The notes beneath the pieces are model-generated. The model saw only the letters and a program-made list of their open reading frames with translations. It was not told where the DNA came from and searched no databases. The position numbers were made by a program, and so were the translations under genes. A stretch of 64,000 nt of DNA from the NCBI RefSeq assembly GCF_036288925.1, contig NZ_CP127167.1, forward strand, positions 1,178,001 to 1,242,000. Reading direction: 5' to 3'. Source of the DNA: Haemophilus parainfluenzae. GTDB lineage: Bacteria; Pseudomonadota; Gammaproteobacteria; Enterobacterales; Pasteurellaceae. Position 1 is the first letter of the stretch. Every line of letters starts with the position of its first letter. Below, in pieces: positions 47,710-56,990 of the stretch.

Positions 47710-49440
47710 TTACACACGCTCCACTAATTGTTTGAAGAACCCTTTTTCTAATTGCAATAATTCTGCATAAGTGCCTTTTTCAATTAGCTTTGCTTCATCA
47801 ATCACATAAAGCTCATCAAATTGCTCAATCGCCGTTAAGCGGTGAGTCACCATAATTAAGGTTTTATTTTCAGCATGGGCAAGAATTAAACGCAGAATTT
47901 GGCGTTCCGTTTCTCGGTCTAAACCTTCAGTTGGCTCATCTAATAATAAAATTGGCGCATCATTAAGCAAAATACGCGCTAAGCCTAAACGACGTTGTTC
48001 TCCACCAGAAAGTGGACGGCCGCCATCACCTAACCAAATATCTAAACCTTGTTCTTGTTCCAACAATTTGCCTAAACCAACTTGATTTAACACCTCGATC
48101 ATTTTTTCATCTGAAATCTTGACCGCACTTGCAAATTGCAGATTTTGACGAAGTGTATCGCTAAATACATGAACACGTTGCGTTAAAAAGCAGAATTGGT
48201 TGCGTAATGTGTCTTCTGAATAATCAGCAATGGGTTTTCCAGCAAGGAATAATTCTCCTTGATTAGCATCATAATTACGCACTAAAAGCTGTAATAACGT
48301 GGATTTTCCGCTGCCTGTTTTACCTAAAATTGCGACTTTTTTGCCTTTTTGAATAGTTAAATTCAAATTCTCTAAAGCACGATTTTGACGTTCAGGATAA
48401 GTAAAAGAAAGATCTTTGGCTTCAATTAATGTTGTGGCGTTTTGATCGAACTCCGCTTTGCCATTAAAAGCCACTAATGGTTGTTGTTCGATAATATCTG
48501 TCAGGCGTTCAGCTGACGCAATGACTTGCCCGATATGTAAGAATGCAGAACCTAATGGCATTAAGATTTCAAATGAAGCTAAGGCCGCAAAAGTGAAGAG
48601 CGCAATAAATGCCATGCGATATTCATCGTTACCAAACTCCGCTTGTGAGCTAAACCACAACATTGCGGCAATAATTAAACCATTTAAAAAGAGTGAAAGT
48701 GCGGTTGAAAATCCGCTTAAATTTGCTTCTTTTTGCTGGTCTGCTTGCCAGTTAGCTTCAGTTTTAGCCATGTTATCTTTCAATTTATCTTCAGCATTAA
48801 AGAGCAATAATTCCGCTTGTGCTTGGATAAATTCTAAGAATTGCGTGCGATAAAGTGCGCGTGAATGCACGAGTTTATCGCCAAATTTTTTACCCAGTTG
48901 GTAGAAAACGGTTGGAATAACGAATACCAATATAAGCAGGCTCACACCTAGACCTAAGGCTAAAGGAGCATTGACAAAACTTAGGCCAATACACATGGTT
49001 AGAATCACAAAAATAGCCGTAATAAATGGCGCAATTAAGCGAAGATAAAGGCTATCGAGGGTATCTACATCAGACACTAAGCGGTTTAGCAAATCGCTGT
49101 TACGGTAGCGATTTAACACAGCAGGGCTTAATGGAATAATTTTCTCAAAAACTTGTACCCGTAATTTAGCCAATATGCGGAAAGTCGCATCGTGTGTCAC
49201 CAACTTTTCAAAATAACGGAAAAGGGTACGGCCAATGGCAAGCCCACGCACAGAGGCAGAAGGATAGAAGAAATTAAATAACGTGCCAAGACCCGCAATG
49301 GCCGTTGCCGCTAAAAACCAACCCGATGTGGTCAGCAAGCCTATGCTAGATGCAAGACCCGTAATCATTAAAACCAAGCCTAAAAATAAAGGCAACTTGG
49401 CAAATTTAAATAAACGTAAAAAGGGAAGTAAAGCACGCAT
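47710..49440 (-). CDS. cydC: CydDC exporter subunit CydC
   Basis: Half of the heterodimeric ABC exporter that moves cysteine and glutathione to the periplasm and is needed for assembly of cytochrome bd and c-type cytochromes. 576 residues: six membrane helices (about 1-320) and an ATPase domain with Walker A GKTGSGKST, signature LSGGEQRRLGLAR and Walker B LLLDEPTEGLD. It overlaps cydD by one base (49440) in a cydD-cydC operon. The periplasmic triheme peroxidase in this window may depend on it. Confidence 0.94.
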   Translation of the reverse strand: MRALLPFLRLFKFAKLPLFLGLVLMITGLASSIGLLTTSGWFLAATAIAGLGTLFNFFYPSASVRGLAIGRTLFRYFEKLVTHDATFRILAKLRVQVFEKIIPLSPAVLNRYRNSDLLNRLVSDVDTLDSLYLRLIAPFITAIFVILTMCIGLSFVNAPLALGLGVSLLILVFVIPTVFYQLGKKFGDKLVHSRALYRTQFLEFIQAQAELLLFNAEDKLKDNMAKTEANWQADQQKEANLSGFSTALSLFLNGLIIAAMLWFSSQAEFGNDEYRMAFIALFTFAALASFEILMPLGSAFLHIGQVIASAERLTDIIEQQPLVAFNGKAEFDQNATTLIEAKDLSFTYPERQNRALENLNLTIQKGKKVAILGKTGSGKSTLLQLLVRNYDANQGELFLAGKPIADYSEDTLRNQFCFLTQRVHVFSDTLRQNLQFASAVKISDEKMIEVLNQVGLGKLLEQEQGLDIWLGDGGRPLSGGEQRRLGLARILLNDAPILLLDEPTEGLDRETERQILRLILAHAENKTLIMVTHRLTAIEQFDELYVIDEAKLIEKGTYAELLQLEKGFFKQLVERV

Positions 49441-51200
49441 TATTGAATGTCCTCTTTTCGTTGAGCCAATAATTCGGCAAAGAAGCCTTGATCTTTTAAT
49501 TGGTTGAAATGCCCTTGTTGAACAATTTGACCTTCTTGCATCACAAAAATATTGTTACATTGTTTTAGATCTTCAATACGGTGTGTGATCATTAAGGTCG
49601 TTTGGTTATGGCTCATTTCTGCAAGGGCAGCAAGTACCAGATTTTCAGACTGAGCATCGAGGCTAGCCGTTGGCTCATCGAGTAATAATAAATTGCCTTT
49701 GCGTAGTAAAGCGCGTGCGATAGCTAAGCGCTGAGCTTGGCCTACAGATACACCAATGCCGCCATCTTTAATTTCGCTATCCAAGCCTAATTTGTCGGTA
49801 AACTCTTTCGCTTGCGCAGAAATCAAGGCTTGCTCAATTTGCTCATCAGTTGCTTGAATATCACCTAAAAGTAGATTTTCTTTGATGCTGCCTTGTAGCA
49901 GTAATGGGTTTTGACCTACCCACGCAATTTGTTTACGCCAGTCGCTTAAACGGCTTTGATTAAGTTCTACACCGTTAATTTTTAAGCTACCTTCATAAGG
50001 CAAGAAACCGAGTAATACATTGATTAAAGAGGTTTTTCCTGCGCCACTTTGGCCGACAAGGGCAATATGGCTTTCTTTCGGAATATGGAATGAAAGTGGC
50101 TTAGTTAATGGTTGACCTTGTGGAGAAAGTGCCACTAAATTTTCAGCCTGAATTTCGACCGCACTTTGTGCTGGAATTTGTTCATTGCTTTGATGTGCAA
50201 TTAAATAATCTGCCTCTAAGAAATCGACAATGGCATCAGCAGCACCAATGCCTGCTGCACGATCGTGATAGTAAGTCCCGAGATCACGCAATGGCTGATA
50301 AAACTCTGGTGCTAGAATTAAGCAGAAAAAGCCGGTAAACAAGGTCAGCGTGGTACCATAAGTACCAAATTCGACTTGGCCTAAATAGCTAAAACCAAAA
50401 TACACCGCCATTAAAGCAATGGAAATGGAGGTGAAAAACTCTAACACAGCGGAAGAGAGAAACGCCATTTTAAGTACGTCCATGGTCGTTTCACGGAAGT
50501 CTTCCGTTGTGTTTTCAATATGTTGTGTTTGTTTTGAAGTGCGGTTGAAAAGACGCAAGGTTTCTAAACCGCGTAAGCGATCCAAGAATTGTGCACTTAA
50601 GCGAGAAAGGGTTGCCATATTTTTTTGGCTACTATCTGCTGCTGCAATCCCTACTAGAATCATAAAAATTGGCACAAGTGGTGCGGTCACCATCAAAATC
50701 AGTCCAGCAGCCCAGTTGAGTGGGAATACAGCAATTAAAATCACCATTGGTACAATGGCAGACAAACTTTGTTGTGGTAAGAAACGCGCATAGAAGTTAT
50801 GCAGATTTTCCACTTGTTCAAGCATGATACTTGCCCAGCTTCCGGCTGGTTTATTATTGATGGTGGCCGGCCCAACTTGATGGATTTTATCTAAGATCTT
50901 TTGACGCATATGATTGCGCAGTAATCGACCTGCTTTAAAGCCAATTTTTTCGCGTAGCCATAAAATGACTGCACGCAAAGCAAAAGTCATGATTAATGCA
51001 ATAAAATATGGAACTAGCTCAGCGCGATCGATGTTTTGCATAATGAGCTTGTCGAGCAATGTCGCAAGAAAATAGGCTTGAGCCACAAGAATTAAGGAAG
51101 AAAGTGTGGCAAGGGCAATATTGGTGCGCATTAATTTTTTAACAGGTTGCTGTTGCGCACGAAGCCATTTTTGTAAATATTTTTGGCGAAGTTTGTCCAT
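49440..51200 (-). CDS. cydD: CydDC exporter subunit CydD
   Basis: First gene of the pair, 586 residues. N-terminal membrane domain (about 20-310, including TNIALATLSSLILVAQAYFLATLLDKL) and ATPase domain with GQSGAGKTSL, the divergent signature VSVGQAQRLAIAR, Walker B LLLDEPTASLD and switch His in MITHR. It follows trxB with a terminator between. Confidence 0.94.
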   Translation of the reverse strand: MDKLRQKYLQKWLRAQQQPVKKLMRTNIALATLSSLILVAQAYFLATLLDKLIMQNIDRAELVPYFIALIMTFALRAVILWLREKIGFKAGRLLRNHMRQKILDKIHQVGPATINNKPAGSWASIMLEQVENLHNFYARFLPQQSLSAIVPMVILIAVFPLNWAAGLILMVTAPLVPIFMILVGIAAADSSQKNMATLSRLSAQFLDRLRGLETLRLFNRTSKQTQHIENTTEDFRETTMDVLKMAFLSSAVLEFFTSISIALMAVYFGFSYLGQVEFGTYGTTLTLFTGFFCLILAPEFYQPLRDLGTYYHDRAAGIGAADAIVDFLEADYLIAHQSNEQIPAQSAVEIQAENLVALSPQGQPLTKPLSFHIPKESHIALVGQSGAGKTSLINVLLGFLPYEGSLKINGVELNQSRLSDWRKQIAWVGQNPLLLQGSIKENLLLGDIQATDEQIEQALISAQAKEFTDKLGLDSEIKDGGIGVSVGQAQRLAIARALLRKGNLLLLDEPTASLDAQSENLVLAALAEMSHNQTTLMITHRIEDLKQCNNIFVMQEGQIVQQGHFNQLKDQGFFAELLAQRKEDIQ

Positions 51201-51260
51201 TGTTTTTATTTATCCTAGGATAGGATGAGTTGGCTGGAGGATTAAAAAACCTACCTTTGA

Positions 51261-51299
51261 AAAATAATAGGTGCGTGAAACCTTGTTTTACGCACCTTA
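51261..51299 (-). terminator. Terminator of trxB
   Basis: AGGTGCGT (51269-51276) and ACGCACCT (51290-51297) arms; on the minus strand the stem is followed by ATTATTTTTC. Confidence 0.8.
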
Positions 51300-51317
51300 C
51301 ATGAGAATTTAGCGCAC

Positions 51318-52322
<1,005 letters not shown>

Positions 52323-52360
52323 TTATAAAGCCTTCATGCATAAAAAAATAGTTGATCGTA

Positions 52361-53218
52361 TTAGTAAAGCAATGCATACAGCAATCGGCGATATTTATTG
52401 GTGATAGGATCTGCATTGCCAATGGCTGATAAAATAGCTAAAAACTGTTGCTTCACTTCACCGTTTTCCGCAGAAAGATCTTGTTTAAGAATGCTAAATA
52501 ATAAATCTAATGCTTCTTCGTTTCGATTGGCTTGATGTAGCTGAACTGCCAATTTCAACGCAATTTCAGGCGTTGGATTTTTCGCATAATCCGCTTGTAA
52601 TTGCTGAATTTCTGGCGTATCGGCCGCTTTAATTAAAAGCTCAATCTGCGCTTGTAAGCCATGCCAACGACTGTCGCGATCCTGAATCGGAATTTGCGCT
52701 AAAATATCTGATGCAGGCTCCGTTTTTTTCATGGCGATATAGGTTTCCGCATAAAGTAATGCCACATCGCTGTTTTTCTTATCCGAAAGCTCCCAGGCTT
52801 CTTTCAGTAATGGAAGAGCAGAGTCGTAATCTTCCACTTGTAAAAAATCCAAGGCTTTTTGGAATTTTAAATCTTCTTCTTTTGGCAAAATGGCGCTTAA
52901 ACGTTGTAATAAGCTGGTTTCATCTAATGTGCCAGGGAAGGCATCTAATGCTTGTGCCTCTTTAAAAAGGTAGGTCGTTGGCAACGCTTGAATACGAAAT
53001 TGTGCGGCAAGCATTTGCTCCGTTTCACAATTGACTAAGCCGAGAATAAATTGCCCTTGGTGTTGTTCTGCAACACGTTTTAGGACTTTTGCAAAATCAG
53101 CTGATTCTTTATGGCTTAGTGCATAAAAGTTAATGACAAGCGGGGTTTCAACAGAACGTTGCAACGTTTCGGTAAGATTTTGTTCGTTGAGTTCAACTAA
53201 AAAAGGTAAATCTGCCAT
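52361..53218 (-). CDS. cnoX: Thioredoxin-like chaperedoxin CnoX/YbbN
   Basis: 285 residues: an N-terminal thioredoxin fold (about 1-110) and a C-terminal TPR-like helical domain (DYDSALPLLKEAWELSD, YAETYIAMKKTEPA, EEALDLLFSIL, ending YRRLLYALLY). E. coli CnoX has SQHC and holds chlorinated clients for GroEL. Here the active-site segment is NFYALSHKESADF with no Cys, so it cannot form the usual disulfides. LPTTYLFKEAQALD keeps the cis-Pro. Beside trxB. Confidence 0.88.
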   Translation of the reverse strand: MADLPFLVELNEQNLTETLQRSVETPLVINFYALSHKESADFAKVLKRVAEQHQGQFILGLVNCETEQMLAAQFRIQALPTTYLFKEAQALDAFPGTLDETSLLQRLSAILPKEEDLKFQKALDFLQVEDYDSALPLLKEAWELSDKKNSDVALLYAETYIAMKKTEPASDILAQIPIQDRDSRWHGLQAQIELLIKAADTPEIQQLQADYAKNPTPEIALKLAVQLHQANRNEEALDLLFSILKQDLSAENGEVKQQFLAILSAIGNADPITNKYRRLLYALLY

Positions 53219-53289
53219 TTTTATTCCTTGATAAATGGAAAATGATGCCTGATTTTAACAAAGTGCGGTCAGTTTTAGAAATATTTTAC

Positions 53290-53322
53290 AGGAAAAGAAA
53301 AGGGCAGTGTTAATCTGCCCTT
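53290..53322 (-). terminator. Terminator of the purine permease
   Basis: AAGGGCAG and CTGCCCTT arms around ATTAACA, followed on the minus strand by TTCTTTTC. Confidence 0.75.
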
Positions 53323-53337
53323 ATTCGCTATCTATTT

Positions 53338-54648
53338 TTATTCTTTTGTTTCTTCCACTTTATCTTCTGGAAGCACGAGGTTAAGAATTAAGGCAAGTAA
53401 TGAGCCTACGGTAATGCCTGAACCGAGCACTTCTTTGAAAAAGTGCGGTAATTTATCAAGCAATTCTGGACGAGTTGTCACGGCTAAGCCACAGCCAATG
53501 GAAATGGCAATAATTAAACCATTGCGTTTGCTACGTGCGACTTTGTCTAACATTTGGATACCCGCAGCGATAATCATCGCGAACATCATTAAGCCTGCAC
53601 CACCTAATACAGGCAATGGAATTGAAACAATTAATGCGCCAAATACAGGGAATAAGCCCGCTAGCGCTAGAAGTACACCGGTTAGCGCAACCACGTGACG
53701 GCTTGCCACGCCCGTTAGAGAAATGACGCCAATGTTTTGTGAGAATGAAGAGAATGGTGTGGTGGACATTATGGCAGCTAGGGCAGATCCTAAACCATCG
53801 GCTAAAACGCCACCACGTAAATGTTTGCCGGTAATTTCTGTTTGGGTTGCATTACCTAGTGCTAAGAAGTTACCGCTTGATTCAACGATTGTCACTAAAT
53901 AGGCAATGGACATGCCGATAATACCTGAAATAGGGAAGGCTAAACCAAAGTGTAGCGGTTGTGGAATTGCGAAAGTTTGCGCTTGTTTTACGCCTTCAAA
54001 GCTCACCCAGCCCATGGCTAAACACACAAGATAGCCTGTCATCATACCAATAACGATTGCTGCGGCAGAGAAAATTCCTTTGCCCCATTGTACGAGCGCA
54101 ACCACGATCACCAATACAAAGCTCGCCATCATTAAATTTTCTGGTGTAGCATAATTCGCATCACCACGTTGACCACCTGCGAACCAGTCAACGGCAACAG
54201 GAATAAGGCTTAAACCGATCATCATAACGACAGTACCTGTTACAATCGGTGGGAACAATTTACGAATATACGGCATAAAGAAACTGCCGATAATCATCAC
54301 TAAGGAACCAATGAGAGAGGAACCTAATATACCGGCGATGCCATATTCACTGAAACCAATGGCCAGTGCAGCGGCAACGAAAGTAAAACTGGTTCCCATC
54401 ACACTTGGCAAACGAATGCCCACAGGTCCCAAGCCTTTGCATTGAATAACGGTCACCACGCCAGAAATCAAGAGTGCAGCATTCACTAGCGTAATGGTAT
54501 CTTCGGTAGGTAATTTTAAGACGTTACCAATGACCAATGGTACGGCAATAATCCCCCCGAGTGCGGCAAGTAAATGTTGTGCCGCAAGGAGTAAACTCAA
54601 TCCGAAAGGTGGTTTGTCTTCCACGGTATAAAGTAGATTGTTATTCAT
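53338..54648 (-). CDS. NCS2 family purine (xanthine/urate) permease
   Basis: Proton-coupled importer of about 14 membrane segments, 436 residues. The family blocks QHLLAALGGIIAVPLVIG, QCKGLGPVGIRLPSVMGTSF, ESSGNFLALG (substrate-contact Glu) and TTPFSSFSQNIGVISLTGVASR are visible. It looks more like the xanthine/urate branch than the uracil branch. The PurR box over its promoter supports a purine substrate, though the exact one is open. Confidence 0.88.
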   Translation of the reverse strand: MNNNLLYTVEDKPPFGLSLLLAAQHLLAALGGIIAVPLVIGNVLKLPTEDTITLVNAALLISGVVTVIQCKGLGPVGIRLPSVMGTSFTFVAAALAIGFSEYGIAGILGSSLIGSLVMIIGSFFMPYIRKLFPPIVTGTVVMMIGLSLIPVAVDWFAGGQRGDANYATPENLMMASFVLVIVVALVQWGKGIFSAAAIVIGMMTGYLVCLAMGWVSFEGVKQAQTFAIPQPLHFGLAFPISGIIGMSIAYLVTIVESSGNFLALGNATQTEITGKHLRGGVLADGLGSALAAIMSTTPFSSFSQNIGVISLTGVASRHVVALTGVLLALAGLFPVFGALIVSIPLPVLGGAGLMMFAMIIAAGIQMLDKVARSKRNGLIIAISIGCGLAVTTRPELLDKLPHFFKEVLGSGITVGSLLALILNLVLPEDKVEETKE

Positions 54649-54679
54649 TAGGTTCCCTTAAATAGAAAAAATTGCGCGA

Positions 54680-54717
54680 ATTATACGTTAATTTTCACCT
54701 ATGGCAAACGTTTGCGT
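54680..54717 (-). promoter_or_regulatory. PurR operator over the permease promoter
   Basis: TGGCAAACGTTTGCGT at 54702-54717 differs from the E. coli PurR consensus ACGCAAACGTTTGCGT at two outer bases, with a perfect central palindrome. On the minus strand a -10 TATAAT (54685-54680) with -35 TTGCCA (54707-54702), 16-bp spacer, overlaps it, so repression by purine-loaded PurR is expected. Confidence 0.85.
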
Positions 54718-54783
54718 AATGAAAGGTAAAAAAGTACAGTTGAAAATAACGTTATTTTCAACCGCACTTGTTTGATTTTAAAG

Positions 54784-56181
54784 CTACATCCAGAACAGAT
54801 AAGCAATGGTTGCAATAATAACTATACAGGTTAAATCAATAAACTTACCGACACGAACCATCTCTGACTGTTTAACAAAACCAGTGGAGTATACAATTGC
54901 ATTAGGCGGCGTTCCCACTGGCATCATAAAGGCACAAGATGCGCCTAAGCCAATAATCATCGCAAAACCCAGCGGAGGCATATTGAGTGCTTGAGCGATA
55001 GATATAAAGATTGGGACGAGTAAGGCTGCACTTGCCGTGTTTGAAGTAAACTCGGTCAAAATCACAATAAATGCTGCAACAATTAATGCCATCACATAGT
55101 AGTGGCCCCCCTCAATAATGAAGACTATACCATCCGCCATGATTTTGCTTGCACCAGAATGGGTAAGAACCGAGCTTAATGTTAAACCACCACCAAAGAG
55201 GAAAAGTACGCCCCATTCTGTATTTTCTTGTACTTCTTTCCAGCTTGCGATGCCTGTTACACAAATAACAATTGCTGCAGAGAGTGCGACCATACTATCA
55301 AAACTGCCGATTGGTTTAGGGAGTCCTAATAATTGAGAAATAATGGGATTGAGATAGCCGCCAAAAATCCAAAGAATTGCCACCGCTACAAAAATCGCTA
55401 AAGTTAAAATACGTTTTTTATTCATATGGATTTTGGCAAATTCGGCTTCAAAATGAAGGTTTAATTTCGGTTTAAAGACGATGTATAACCAACCGATGAT
55501 AATTGGGAATAAAATTAACATCACTGGCGTGCCATACATTAACCAGTCAGCAAAACCTAAATGAAGCTGAGAGGCAGCGATGGCATTAGGAGGGCTTCCT
55601 ACCAAAGTCCCCATACCCCCAATAGTGGCACTATAGGCGATGCCTAATAATACAAATATATAAGTGTTATGTTCTTTATTACGATCTAATTGGCTTAAGA
55701 TCGTCATGGAAAGTGGTATCATCATTGCCGCTGTAGCCGTATTACTCATCCACATAGATAAAAAAGCCGTGGCTAAGAATAGATAAAGAACAGCAATGAA
55801 TAATCGACCTTTGGCTAATTGCATAATTTTATTGGCAATCATTTGGTCAATTTTTTGCACATTTAATGCGGTCGCAAGCGCAAATCCGCCAAAAAATAAG
55901 AAAATAGTTGGATCGGCAAAAGCCACCAAGGCCTCACGACTATTTACCAATCCTAATAATACGGACAGGATAGGAACAAATAGCGCTGTAATCGTGACAT
56001 TTACTGCTTCAGTAAGCCATAAAATTGCCACGAATGCTAATAATGCTAAACCTTTATTGACTGCTAGCTCAAAAGGAAGCGTGTTTAATAAAACAAAGAA
56101 GAGCACGACATCGACGAGGAATATAATCGCATTTTTATTCCAAGCTTTGGCTCTTGAGTTAGTAACAGGGGTTTGTTGCAT
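54784..56181 (-). CDS. DASS family anion:sodium symporter
   Basis: Divalent anion/Na+ symporter family (SLC13, VcINDY), importing dicarboxylates or citrate. From ATG 56181 (MQQTPVTNSRAKAW) it has 465 residues. The two inverted-repeat SNT motifs are WMSNTATAAMMIPLS and FTSNTASAALLVP, with GSPPNAIAAS and GTPPNAIVYS following, all hallmarks of the family. The ATG is preceded by GAGGAAAA. The substrate is not determinable from sequence. Extended -10 TGCTACAAT lies at 56220-56212. Confidence 0.87.
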   Translation of the reverse strand: MQQTPVTNSRAKAWNKNAIIFLVDVVLFFVLLNTLPFELAVNKGLALLAFVAILWLTEAVNVTITALFVPILSVLLGLVNSREALVAFADPTIFLFFGGFALATALNVQKIDQMIANKIMQLAKGRLFIAVLYLFLATAFLSMWMSNTATAAMMIPLSMTILSQLDRNKEHNTYIFVLLGIAYSATIGGMGTLVGSPPNAIAASQLHLGFADWLMYGTPVMLILFPIIIGWLYIVFKPKLNLHFEAEFAKIHMNKKRILTLAIFVAVAILWIFGGYLNPIISQLLGLPKPIGSFDSMVALSAAIVICVTGIASWKEVQENTEWGVLFLFGGGLTLSSVLTHSGASKIMADGIVFIIEGGHYYVMALIVAAFIVILTEFTSNTASAALLVPIFISIAQALNMPPLGFAMIIGLGASCAFMMPVGTPPNAIVYSTGFVKQSEMVRVGKFIDLTCIVIIATIAYLFWM

Positions 56182-56334
56182 ATTTTTCCTCATATTTGTT
56201 AATAGTCGCCGATTGTAGCACAAGAAAGATTAATCAGAAAAGAAGACATACTCAAAACGGATTAGTATCATAATAAAGAAGTATTATTAATATATTGAAT
56301 TTATTAAAGATAACCTTATAAATCAGATGTTAAA

Positions 56335-56916
56335 CTAATAAGATAAAATCGCTTTCACTTGCTTTTGTAATGTTGGAACTATCTCTTGCTCAAACCATGG
56401 ATTTTTCTTGAGCCAAATTTGATTGCGTGGAGAAGGGTGAACAAGCGGAAGAAAGTGGGGAAGAAAATCACGGAAATGGTGAACCGTCTCAGTCACATTA
56501 AGCTCGTTTTCAGGTAAATAATATTTTTGTGCATATTGCCCGATAAGAATGGTGAGCTCGATATTGGGCAAGTTAGCGAGAATTGCTGGATGCCATTTTT
56601 CCGCAAAGCCTTTGCGCGGTGGTAAATCACCCGATTTTCCTTTCCCAGGGTAATAAAAATCCATCGGGATGACTGCAAACATACCCGAGTGATAAAAGGT
56701 ATCGCGATCCACACCTAGCCATTTGCGTAGGCGATCACCGCTTTTATCATTCCAATATAAACGACTTTCTTGCGCTTTAATTCCGGGGGCTTGTCCGACA
56801 ATATTAATACGAGCTGTCGTTGGTGCCGCAAAAAGCGGTTCAATTCTTTTTGCTGTGAATGATTGATTATCGGGATCTTGCATAATGGATTGCGTGATTT
56901 GTGTCAGTGTTGGCAT
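56335..56916 (-). CDS. Uracil-DNA glycosylase superfamily protein
   Basis: 193 residues with the UDG-like fold: VGQAPGIKAQESRLYWNDKSG (the GQAPG motif), IPMDFYYPGKGKSGDLPP, and LVHPSPRNQIWL (the HPSPRN motif). COG1573-type relatives exist with and without glycosylase activity. Whether this enzyme acts on uracil is not shown here. It sits downstream of nrdD with a terminator between. Confidence 0.82.
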   Translation of the reverse strand: MPTLTQITQSIMQDPDNQSFTAKRIEPLFAAPTTARINIVGQAPGIKAQESRLYWNDKSGDRLRKWLGVDRDTFYHSGMFAVIPMDFYYPGKGKSGDLPPRKGFAEKWHPAILANLPNIELTILIGQYAQKYYLPENELNVTETVHHFRDFLPHFLPLVHPSPRNQIWLKKNPWFEQEIVPTLQKQVKAILSY

Positions 56917-56935
56917 GGTACTTCCTTATTTATTG

Positions 56936-56972
56936 AAATAAAAATAGCTCACTTTTGATGAGCTATTTTATC
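56936..56972 (-). terminator. Terminator of nrdD
   Basis: AAAATAGCTCA and TGAGCTATTTT arms with a 7-base loop; T-rich tail on the minus strand. Confidence 0.8.
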
Positions 56973-56990
56973 ATAATCAATGCTGCGACA

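Noticed and set aside
47540..47770. A 76-codon frame over the 4.5S RNA region.
   Set aside because: It overlaps a strongly conserved SRP RNA and the end of cydC, with no homology features.
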